Positions 8,660 to 13,013 of a DNA stretch of 13,013 nt are shown here, in pieces. The position numbers and the translations under genes were made by a program. The DNA comes from Syntrophales bacterium (GTDB taxonomy: Bacteria > Desulfobacterota > Syntrophia > Syntrophales > UBA5619). Location: contig JAQTRB010000026.1 of assembly GCA_028712015.1 (NCBI GenBank), forward strand, positions 1 through 13,013, given 5' to 3'. The number at the start of each line of letters is the position of its first letter. Position 1 is the first letter of the stretch. Under the pieces are notes generated by a model. The model was given only the letters and a program-made list of their open reading frames with translations. It made no database searches and was not told where the DNA came from.

Positions 8660-9025
8660 GAAACGTTCGCCGTCCTCGGTTTCTATGATCCGCACAGGGA
8701 GTGCGAAACGTCAAAAATAATCCTTGATCCCGCACGGCGCATCTTATACACCCTTTTTGTCGGCGGCAATAGAGAAAACGATCGATCGCCGGGTTCCTCG
8801 AAGAGCCGGGCAGGAGGGTGACGAGGGTCCGCGCCGAGGAGGCGCGGAGCGCTTGGAAGCGGTAGCCCGTTCCCGAGCCGACGCCCGACAAAAAGAACGC
8901 GGCCGGTTCCAAGAAGAACGGAGAGACCTTGTCCCATCAGCAGCTTGGGGGCTGGCGGGTCTCCGGCGGCCCGGAGCTCCTGTCACGCAGAAGAACTGGC
9001 GGCTTTGAAATAAAATCCAGAAACC
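8660..9025. other. Gene-free 366-nt stretch with several GC-rich hairpins
   Basis: No ORF here looks like a real gene; translations in all frames are Arg/Pro/Ser-rich shadows. The stretch holds the candidate operon promoter (8741-8769) and an inverted repeat CCGCGCC/GGCGCGG (8829-8847, 5-nt loop). A second inverted repeat is CTCCGG/CCGGAG (8961-8976, 4-nt loop), and a longer-range pairing is possible between GAGACC (8923-8928) and GGTCTC (8958-8963). None is followed by a U-run, so they are not clear Rho-independent terminators. No known riboswitch core was recognised. Confidence 0.5.
8741..8769 (-). promoter_or_regulatory. Candidate sigma-70 promoter of the ParA-led operon
   Basis: On the minus strand, TTGCCG (8769-8764) and TAAGAT (8746-8741, within TATAAGAT) are separated by 17 nt and lie upstream of the first gene of the four-gene operon. 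The -10 element is reasonable and the -35 element weak. It is the only good AT-rich hexamer in an otherwise GC-rich leader. The implied leader is about 75 nt. Confidence 0.35.
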
Positions 9026-9496
9026 TCACCCTTTTTCGGTCCTTTCCCTGTTCAACCGGTGGACAAGGAAACGATCGAGCTGGTCGGCAAAGGCCTGGCA
9101 GTCCTTCTTCCCGAAGGTCGGCGGACCGCCCGTTATCAGGCCGCCGTCCCGCAGTTCGCTCAGCAGATCCCGAACCGCCAGACGGTCCTTGACGTTCTCC
9201 TCCGTGTAAAGCTTGCCCCGGGGATTCAGCGCAAAGGCGCCCTTGGAGACGACCCGGTCCGCGAGCGGAATGTCCGCCGTGATTACCAGATCGCCCGGCC
9301 CAACCAACTCCGCGATGCGATCATCGGCGATGTCTGGGCCTCCGGGGACGAGAAGGCTCGAAATCAGGGGCGATGGCTCCCGTCGGACAGGCTTGTTGGC
9401 CACGAAGACAACGGGCACGCGCAGGCGAAGGGCGGCCCGGATCAGGATCTCCTTCGCCGCTCGGGGAAACCCGTCCGCATCGACGTAGATCTGCAT
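9026..9496 (-). CDS. yaiI: YaiI/YqxD family protein (UPF0178, DUF188)
   Basis: This is a conserved small cytoplasmic protein of unknown biochemical role. The family is PIN-like in its acidic N-terminal motif, seen here as IYVDADGFPRAAKE (residues 3-16). Other hallmarks visible are VFVANKP near residue 34, DLVITADIPLADR in the middle, the NPRGKLYTEEN block, and the GGPPTFGKKDCQAFADQLDR segment near the C-terminus. The length of 156 residues is close to the family norm of about 150. The start at 9496 is chosen because the family begins MxIYVDAD and because GGAAAGG sits about 7 nt upstream. An in-frame GTG at 9535 overlaps the YwbE-like stop by 4 nt but would add 13 residues not typical of the family. 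It is probably co-transcribed with the YwbE-family gene. Confidence 0.92.
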   Translation of the reverse strand: MQIYVDADGFPRAAKEILIRAALRLRVPVVFVANKPVRREPSPLISSLLVPGGPDIADDRIAELVGPGDLVITADIPLADRVVSKGAFALNPRGKLYTEENVKDRLAVRDLLSELRDGGLITGGPPTFGKKDCQAFADQLDRFLVHRLNRERTEKG

Positions 9497-9531
9497 GGAG
9501 GACCTTTCCGCGGAAAGACGAAGGCGCCCCT

Positions 9532-9729
9532 TCACGCGCCCAAAATCTCCTTCACCCGGCCGACGATGCCGCTCTCCAGGCGCACCTTGATGCCGTGGGG
9601 GTGACGGGACGATTTCGTCAGCAGGTCCCGAACGACCCCTTCCGTGAGGGCGCCGCTTCGCTGATCCTCTTTCCGGACCACCCTCACCCGCATGCCGGGC
9701 GCGATGTCGGATCGGTTGATGCCGTTCAT
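9532..9729 (-). CDS. ywbE: YwbE family small protein
   Basis: This short protein of 65 residues matches the YwbE family: an N-terminal RSDIAPGMRVRVVRKEDQR stretch, a GVVRDLLTKSSRHPHGIKVRL core and a GIVGRVKEIL end. The family is widespread, uncharacterised, and built like a small beta-barrel, so nucleic-acid or protein binding is possible but not shown. The ATG at 9729 follows GGAGG about 9 nt upstream. An in-frame TTG at 9744 would add five residues and destroy that spacing. It lies 35 nt upstream of the YaiI-family start and 30 nt after the end of the toxin gene, so it may begin its own short two-gene transcript or be read through from the toxin-antitoxin pair. Confidence 0.9.
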   Translation of the reverse strand: MNGINRSDIAPGMRVRVVRKEDQRSGALTEGVVRDLLTKSSRHPHGIKVRLESGIVGRVKEILGA

Positions 9730-9759
9730 TGCTCCGCCCTCCAACAGAGACCGCCGTCG

Positions 9760-10026
9760 CTATTCATAGTGCGTCCACATCCGGATCACTTTCACCGTCT
9801 TGATGTCATCGAGAACTTGGTAGACCAAACGGTGTTGTATGTTGATTCTTCGGGAATATGCGCCGGAAAGATCTCCTACGAGCATCTCATATGGCGGGGG
9901 ATTCCGGAAAGGGTCTTCCTTGAGTATGTCCAATAGGCGATTGGCCTGAGGTTTAAAGCCGGATTGTGCTATCTTCTTCGCATCTCTTTTTGCCTGCCTT
10001 GTGAAAACCAGACGCCAACTCACCAT
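9760..10026 (-). CDS. yoeB: YoeB-family (RelE superfamily) mRNA interferase toxin
   Basis: This toxin would bind the ribosome and cleave mRNA in the A site, arresting growth when its antitoxin is lost. The 88-residue length is typical. Family features are the N-terminal WRLVFTRQAKRDAKK strand-helix, a PFRNPPPYEML loop with Glu47, basic residues Arg59, Arg60 and Arg66 (SRRINIQHRLVY), and the C-terminal His86-Tyr87 pair in WTHYE. In E. coli YoeB the matching glutamate, arginine, histidine and tyrosine form the active site, so this copy looks intact. Its ATG overlaps the antitoxin stop by 7 nt (ATGGTGA), and GAGG lies 7 nt upstream, giving the usual translational coupling. It is controlled from the antitoxin promoter by the toxin-antitoxin complex. 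Confidence 0.93.
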   Translation of the reverse strand: MVSWRLVFTRQAKRDAKKIAQSGFKPQANRLLDILKEDPFRNPPPYEMLVGDLSGAYSRRINIQHRLVYQVLDDIKTVKVIRMWTHYE

Positions 10027-10262
10027 CCGGGCGCCTCATCGCACTTTTCTATTGGAATTTTAAGGCCTTTCTGGATAGATTCCCGCATCCCCGGTATCGA
10101 CAGGAGATACAAGGTCTCTTCTATGGCCCTCCAGTCCTCCTCGGAAACAAGAACTGCCGAACTTCTCTTTCCCACGATCTGGACCGGCACGTGTGTCTCT
10201 TTGACCTCGTCAACCAGATTGTACAGCCGTTTTCTTGCATCGGATGCCGATAATGTTGTCAT
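10020..10262 (-). CDS. yefM: YefM/Phd-family antitoxin
   Basis: This antitoxin and autorepressor of 80 residues pairs with the downstream YoeB-like toxin. The N-terminal DNA-binding fold is recognisable from TTLSASDARKRLYNLVDEV (2-20), the PVQIVGKRSSAVLVSEEDW strand-turn (about 26-44) and the ETLYLLSIPGM segment (about 49-59). The acidic C-terminal tail (EKCDEAPGW) is where YefM proteins wrap the toxin. The ATG at 10262 is chosen because the family starts MTTLSASDAR and a purine-rich AAGGAGACAGAGAAG leader precedes it. An upstream in-frame start would add 19 basic residues encoded by the operator itself. Twin CGTACG palindromes lie 18-36 nt upstream and fit YefM-type autoregulation. Confidence 0.93.
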   Translation of the reverse strand: MTTLSASDARKRLYNLVDEVKETHVPVQIVGKRSSAVLVSEEDWRAIEETLYLLSIPGMRESIQKGLKIPIEKCDEAPGW

Positions 10263-10280
10263 TCTTCTCTGTCTCCTTAT

Positions 10281-10319
10281 CGTACGACATAGCGTACGCT
10301 GGCGCTTTTGTGATGTCAA
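10281..10319 (-). promoter_or_regulatory. yefM-yoeB promoter with twin CGTACG operator
   Basis: A perfect -35 hexamer TTGACA (10319-10314 on the minus strand) lies upstream of the antitoxin gene. A TACGCT -10 candidate follows at 17-nt spacing. Two CGTACG palindromes at 10281-10286 and 10293-10298 sit 12 bp centre to centre; the second extends to AGCGTACGCT and the first to TCGTACGA with its flanks. From memory, E. coli YefM-YoeB binds two TGTACA-core palindromes at the same 12-bp spacing. The layout therefore argues for the same autoregulation with a diverged core. Confidence 0.65.
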
Positions 10320-10560
10320 GTCATTTTATGGCAGTCGTTTCACGGCGGAGGATATCGTTGATCAAAAACCTCCAGCAGCCGGCTGACTTGCGGGGTATCC
10401 GCGCCCGCCGATCCCTTCGACTCTGAATCGGCCACCTCCAATGCCGCCGGATGCCCATTTACAAATTGTGGCAAATTTACCATTCTTAGAACTCGAGAAC
10501 AGGGTGCATTATACTGATCTACGAAATAACTGGTATGTCACCAGATTTTTCCCAGATTTT
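10320..10560. other. Intergenic stretch between the antitoxin promoter and the peptidase gene
   Basis: No credible gene is seen. It contains a small hairpin (10530-10544) and, adjoining the end of the peptidase gene, three imperfect 10-nt units ending in ATTTT (10541-10570). GC content drops from left to right across it. Confidence 0.45.
10530..10544. terminator. Weak hairpin, possible terminator of the three-gene cassette
   Basis: The inverted repeat CTGGT/ACCAG encloses a 5-nt loop, 16 nt past the stop of the ImmA/IrrE gene. It is followed by TTATTT on the minus strand and ATTTTT on the plus strand. A 5-bp stem is short, so termination would be inefficient and could act in both directions. 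Confidence 0.3.
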
Positions 10561-11082
10561 CTAGGATTTTGTCTTCTTGGCAGCACGCTTCCAAAGGTTC
10601 ATTACGGCCAATGTCATTGCCTGCTTACTGACCAGGAAAATCCCGGCCAGTTTATCCACGTTGTTCATATCTGCGGTGTATTTCTTGAGATGTTCATACG
10701 GAACGAGAAGCTCTGCGGCAAACGCGTCCGCTTCAAGCTCTTTAGGCGGTTTCGTCTTGCCCGATGATTGCAGATCACTCTCCCGGATTTCTTCAGGATC
10801 ATAGATGTCTCTTCTGATGTGTTCCAAGAAAATATGACCTAGGTCATGAGCCAAGGTGAACCGCTGCCTCTGAAGAGGTCTTGCCCTGTTCAGAACGGCG
10901 ATGGCCGGCTTTCCCTCTATTTCGAGAATGGCGCCGTCAATCTCGCTGGCATCGTTCAATTCGATGTACTTGAGGTGAAGCCCTTGAAATATTACCGTAA
11001 GATTCGTGGGGACTTCTGAAAGTTTATAATCCTTGAGAACTTTCCTGGCCATGTTGCGGGCAAAACTATAATTCGGCTCCAT
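10561..11082 (-). CDS. ImmA/IrrE-family metallopeptidase (DUF955)
   Basis: This is a predicted cytoplasmic zinc peptidase of 173 residues. The zinc motif is His79-Asp80-Leu-Gly-His83 within RFTLAHDLGHIFLEH. The third ligand region is KELEADAFAAELLVP (114-128), with Glu115 and Glu117. Members such as ImmA and IrrE/PprI cleave HTH-type repressors. Here the usual HExxH glutamate is an aspartate, which I believe occurs in some DUF955 proteins but could lower activity. The C-terminal helix region (about 138-165) resembles the helix-turn-helix that closes many members (VDKLAGIFLVSKQAM). The gene begins 3 nt after the MqsA-like stop, so it is coupled to that regulator, its most likely substrate by analogy with ImmR-ImmA. 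GGGAG lies about 11 nt upstream. Confidence 0.87.
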   Translation of the reverse strand: MEPNYSFARNMARKVLKDYKLSEVPTNLTVIFQGLHLKYIELNDASEIDGAILEIEGKPAIAVLNRARPLQRQRFTLAHDLGHIFLEHIRRDIYDPEEIRESDLQSSGKTKPPKELEADAFAAELLVPYEHLKKYTADMNNVDKLAGIFLVSKQAMTLAVMNLWKRAAKKTKS

Positions 11083-11085
11083 GAG

Positions 11086-11967
11086 CTAAAGTCTCCCACT
11101 TACCCCTTCCTGCTGTAGGCAGGCGTTGACCTTCTTCAAATATTCCGGATCTACGAATGGCAGGGACTCCGGCGTTTCTTCGATTACATATTTTTCGAGG
11201 ATTTTGTTCATACTTCGGGCATACACCGATTCGGCTTTTTCCCCGGAATGCGGCGTCCTGGCGTGCATAAAGGAAACCCGACTTTTAACATTCTGTATTT
11301 TTAAGGTATTATCGAATAGCTGTCTCAGATTATCCATCGTAAGCTGAAAGAACTTCAGGAGGTTGGCGGAAACCCCCACCGGGATGCTTTCGGGAGGGAG
11401 GTCGTTGTTTTCGATGCGCTCCAGCTCTCGTAACTCAATGCCCAGCCTGCTGCAGGCGACATCGGTCAAGATTCTTGCGGTTTGGAGGACGCTTCGGACA
11501 AATTCCCCCAGCGACACTGAAGCGCTCAGATAGCGCACCTTGGCCTTCTCAATCTCGGCCCGCATCTCCGTTTCGATCAGATTGACCCGCGCCTCCGGAA
11601 ATCGCTCAATGAATTGGTGAACAAGGAGATTCATCGACGGCGTAATGGCCACCTCTCCCCGTTCCCATCGCCCGTAGCTGTTCTGCCCGATGTGCAAAAG
11701 ATCGCAAATCTCTTCCAGACTCATATCCAGTATCTTCCGAAGCAACTTCAATTGCTGAGGCGTCAGGATCGGTTTGGAGCTGAATTCCAGGTTGATTCGC
11801 TTCTTATCCAAGGCGAGGCTCTGCGGGTGGGTAAAGATAATATCCCCGCAGTCCGGACATTTCTCGCATTCTAAATCTTGAATGATCTGCGGCCGGCCGT
11901 TGATGACGACCTCCTTCGAGATGGTGGTCGTTTGATATTTACTATTGAAGCAGTTTGTGCAAAGCAT
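11086..11967 (-). CDS. MqsA-type zinc-finger/HTH regulator with extra C-terminal HTH-like domain
   Basis: This is a putative antitoxin and transcriptional repressor, 293 residues. The N-terminal YgiT/MqsA zinc finger has Cys3, Cys6, Cys37 and Cys40, the same positions I recall for E. coli MqsA, plus an extra Cys34. An XRE-type HTH follows at about 68-118, ending in YGRWERGE (98-105), typical of MqsA DNA-binding domains. E. coli MqsA ends near residue 131. This protein continues with a second segment (about 152-210) whose pattern EFVRSVLQTARILTDVACSR then LGIELRELERIEN looks like another, degenerate XRE HTH. A helical tail to 293 is unassigned. AGAGG lies about 8 nt upstream of the ATG. The preceding small gene ends 15 nt upstream and the peptidase starts 3 nt downstream, so all three form one operon. 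Confidence 0.82.
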   Translation of the reverse strand: MLCTNCFNSKYQTTTISKEVVINGRPQIIQDLECEKCPDCGDIIFTHPQSLALDKKRINLEFSSKPILTPQQLKLLRKILDMSLEEICDLLHIGQNSYGRWERGEVAITPSMNLLVHQFIERFPEARVNLIETEMRAEIEKAKVRYLSASVSLGEFVRSVLQTARILTDVACSRLGIELRELERIENNDLPPESIPVGVSANLLKFFQLTMDNLRQLFDNTLKIQNVKSRVSFMHARTPHSGEKAESVYARSMNKILEKYVIEETPESLPFVDPEYLKKVNACLQQEGVSGRL

Positions 11968-11982
11968 GGATTTTCCTCTGGG

Positions 11983-12327
11983 CTATTTGATGCAAAAGGA
12001 TGTAAGACGCCACCCCATGAATTCACCCGTCTGCGGGTGATAATTTGAACAGATTTTGCAGTAGACTTTTACGCACTTCGTACTTTCGCCATCAATGACA
12101 TAATGGGTATTCTGAGGGCTGCTGGCTCTTGGACTCGTGGCGGACATGACCTTTTCGATTGAGACGGCATCCAGGATAACCTTTTCTACATCCGCCTCCA
12201 AAAGGCCATCCCGAAGCATATCGTCGATACAATCGTTGGTTTTATGAATTCTTTCTTGACGATAAGCCTCCTGAATTTCTTTTATGACGACTAGCCCTGC
12301 CAATTGATCCTGGAGGCTTTTATCCAT
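11983..12327 (-). CDS. Small DUF4258-like protein, candidate toxin partner of the MqsA-type regulator
   Basis: This is a 114-residue protein whose function is inferred mainly from position. Small proteins directly upstream of YgiT/MqsA-type antitoxin genes are usually toxins. The helical N-terminal half (ERIHKTNDCIDDMLRDGLLEADVEKVIL spans about 26-52) followed by a strand-like HYVIDG and KCVKVYCKIC region resembles the DUF4258 layout. However, the HA..RM.eR pattern I associate with that family is not preserved. Cys85, Cys90, Cys93 and Cys112 might bind metal. The ATG at 12327 is chosen because AAGGAG lies about 8 nt upstream; an in-frame start at 12360 would run through the promoter. It could instead be an accessory antitoxin or an unrelated adaptor. 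Confidence 0.6.
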   Translation of the reverse strand: MDKSLQDQLAGLVVIKEIQEAYRQERIHKTNDCIDDMLRDGLLEADVEKVILDAVSIEKVMSATSPRASSPQNTHYVIDGESTKCVKVYCKICSNYHPQTGEFMGWRLTSFCIK

Positions 12328-12348
12328 GACCTCTCCTTGAAAGCGACC

Positions 12349-12379
12349 ATTAAATACCAATTGGTGTGAAAAAAATCAA
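12349..12379 (-). promoter_or_regulatory. Promoter and palindromic operator of the three-gene cassette
   Basis: On the minus strand, TTGATT (12379-12374) and TATTTA (12356-12351, within TATTTAAT) are 17 nt apart, upstream of the strong ribosome site of the candidate toxin gene. A perfect 10-bp palindrome ACCAATTGGT (12356-12365) fills the end of the spacer and touches the -10 box. Its ACC-N4-GGT form recalls the AACCT/AGGTT half-sites bound by MqsA, so it is a good operator candidate for the zinc-finger regulator encoded downstream. Confidence 0.55.
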
Positions 12380-12475
12380 GAGGAATTTTATCGCTCAGCT
12401 TTGTGCGTCATGTCTGGTCTATTTATGAAATAAAAACAAGTCTCTGGTCGAAAATGGGCAACAAACCTGACACAT

Positions 12476-12520
12476 TTAGTAAAGTGGAAAGCAGTTGATC
12501 CGTTTTGCGGCTTCTTCCAT
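12476..12520 (-). pseudogene. Stub of a truncated ORF after hsdS
   Basis: An ATG 3 nt downstream of the HsdS stop opens a frame of only 14 codons (MEEAAKRINCFPLY, then TAA). The GTGAGCCATGG junction and the charged helical start look like the beginning of a further operon gene cut off by a rearrangement. The GC-poor cassette begins just beyond. It may equally be a chance short ORF. Confidence 0.25.
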
Positions 12521-12523
12521 GGC

Positions 12524-13013
12524 TCACGCCTCCGCCAGGGCTGGCTCGTCATCGCCCCAGACGCGGGTAAGGGTGTCCTGGATCTTCTTCTCGAAACGGG
12601 CGATCAATTCGCGGTTGGCGGCAACCAGCGCCTGTTCGGCTTTGATCTCGGCGACAATGGCTTGCTGGGTGGCGAGGGGTGGGAGAGGAATCGTTATTGA
12701 AAGTAGTTGCGCCTTTGAAATGTTCTTCATGCTGCCACTCGTTCCCCCACAAACCGCGCTAATGCGGTTTCGGCAAGAATCGGAGGCAAGTACGGTTTGT
12801 ACGTAACGTACTTCGATATCTGAACGGGTTATTACGGTCTGCCAAAGTCGATCTGGTAGGAAGAGTTGGGGATAGTCTTTGTCGACGTAGGCATTCGCTC
12901 CCACCAGTGCCTCAGTATTCATTCTGCTGATGATTATGGTGTTTCCTCTGACAGGGCATCGCACTCTTTTCAATTCGTCAGAAACGACAGTCTTGTGTTC
13001 TTCGGGTTGGAAG
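12524..13013 (-). CDS. hsdS: Type I restriction-modification specificity subunit HsdS, C-terminal part (5' end outside window)
   Basis: HsdS chooses the DNA target of a type I restriction-modification enzyme with HsdM and HsdR. The frame is open to the window edge on the minus strand, so the start and first recognition domain lie outside; TTG at 12973 is not a real start. Visible features include GNTIIISRMNT and VGANAYVD (a typical HsdS strand pattern), YPQLFLPDRLWQ, and SMKNISKAQLLSITIPLPPLATQQAIVAEI, the hallmark end of a target recognition domain. A conserved coiled-coil helix (AEQALVAANRELIARFEKKIQDTLTRVW) then sets the spacing between half-sites. The ending is normal, so this half looks functional. 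No hsdM or hsdR is in view; they would be beyond the right edge. Confidence 0.92.
   Translation of the reverse strand, partial: FQPEEHKTVVSDELKRVRCPVRGNTIIISRMNTEALVGANAYVDKDYPQLFLPDRLWQTVITRSDIEVRYVQTVLASDSCRNRISAVCGGTSGSMKNISKAQLLSITIPLPPLATQQAIVAEIKAEQALVAANRELIARFEKKIQDTLTRVWGDDEPALAEA

Noticed and set aside
8829..8847. CCGCGCC/GGCGCGG hairpin as a Rho-independent terminator
   Set aside because: The stem is perfect but no T-run follows on either strand; reported only as part of the intergenic description.
8683..9008. Short ORFs on both strands in the intergenic stretch (80-94 codons)
   Set aside because: Composition is Arg/Ser/Pro-rich, no ribosome site, and none resembles a family; treated as non-coding.
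9497..9535. GTG start at 9535 for the YaiI-family protein, overlapping the ywbE stop
   Set aside because: The family begins at the MQIYVDAD methionine (9496), which also has a well-placed GGAAAGG site; the 4-nt overlap may be chance.
11983..12327. MqsR toxin assignment for the small gene upstream of the MqsA-type regulator
   Set aside because: The sequence does not match what I recall of MqsR, despite the MqsA-type neighbour; a DUF4258-like label fits better but stays tentative.

Overview
The window looks like a chromosomal segment of a GC-rich Gram-negative bacterium. My best guess is a Desulfobacterota (deltaproteobacterial) relative of Syntrophus/Smithella. This rests on family content (anaerobe-style gene mix, class A PBP, LipA, ECF-S/HAMP plus ParA pairing) and codon usage, not on a marker gene. 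No rRNA, tRNA, CRISPR array or insertion sequence was recognised.

Region 1 (1-3284, plus strand) is core metabolism and cell envelope. It holds the end of a small cupin gene, a bifunctional class A penicillin-binding protein with all catalytic motifs, and lipoyl synthase (lipA).

Region 2 (3288-8659, minus strand) is a tightly packed four-gene operon, read from right to left: a ParA/MinD-like ATPase, a membrane protein joining an ECF-transporter-S-like bundle to a HAMP domain and coiled coil, a zinc-type medium-chain dehydrogenase, and an 866-residue protein. The last gene's C-terminal half aligns by eye with S-adenosylhomocysteine hydrolase but lacks its catalytic histidines. Junctions are a 4-nt overlap, an 8-nt gap and a 4-nt gap, so co-translation is likely. 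I know no named pathway for this set; it is the best candidate for an undescribed system. The operon converges on lipA with only 3 nt between stop codons.

Region 3 (8660-9729) is a gene-free, hairpin-rich 366-nt stretch followed by two small conserved genes, a YwbE-family protein and a YaiI/YqxD (UPF0178) protein, on the minus strand.

Region 4 (9760-13013, minus strand) is an accessory, defence-like segment whose GC content falls visibly from about 10.3 kb onward. It holds a YefM-YoeB type toxin-antitoxin pair with a twin-palindrome operator. Next is a three-gene cassette: a small DUF4258-like candidate toxin, an MqsA-type zinc-finger/HTH regulator enlarged with a probable second HTH, and an ImmA/IrrE metallopeptidase. 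Its promoter carries a perfect palindrome between the -35 and -10 boxes. At the right edge is the C-terminal half of a type I restriction specificity subunit (HsdS), followed by a stub of a truncated ORF. The likely logic of this segment is stress-responsive or defence-linked growth control: the zinc-finger regulator would neutralise and repress, and the peptidase could relieve repression by cleaving it.
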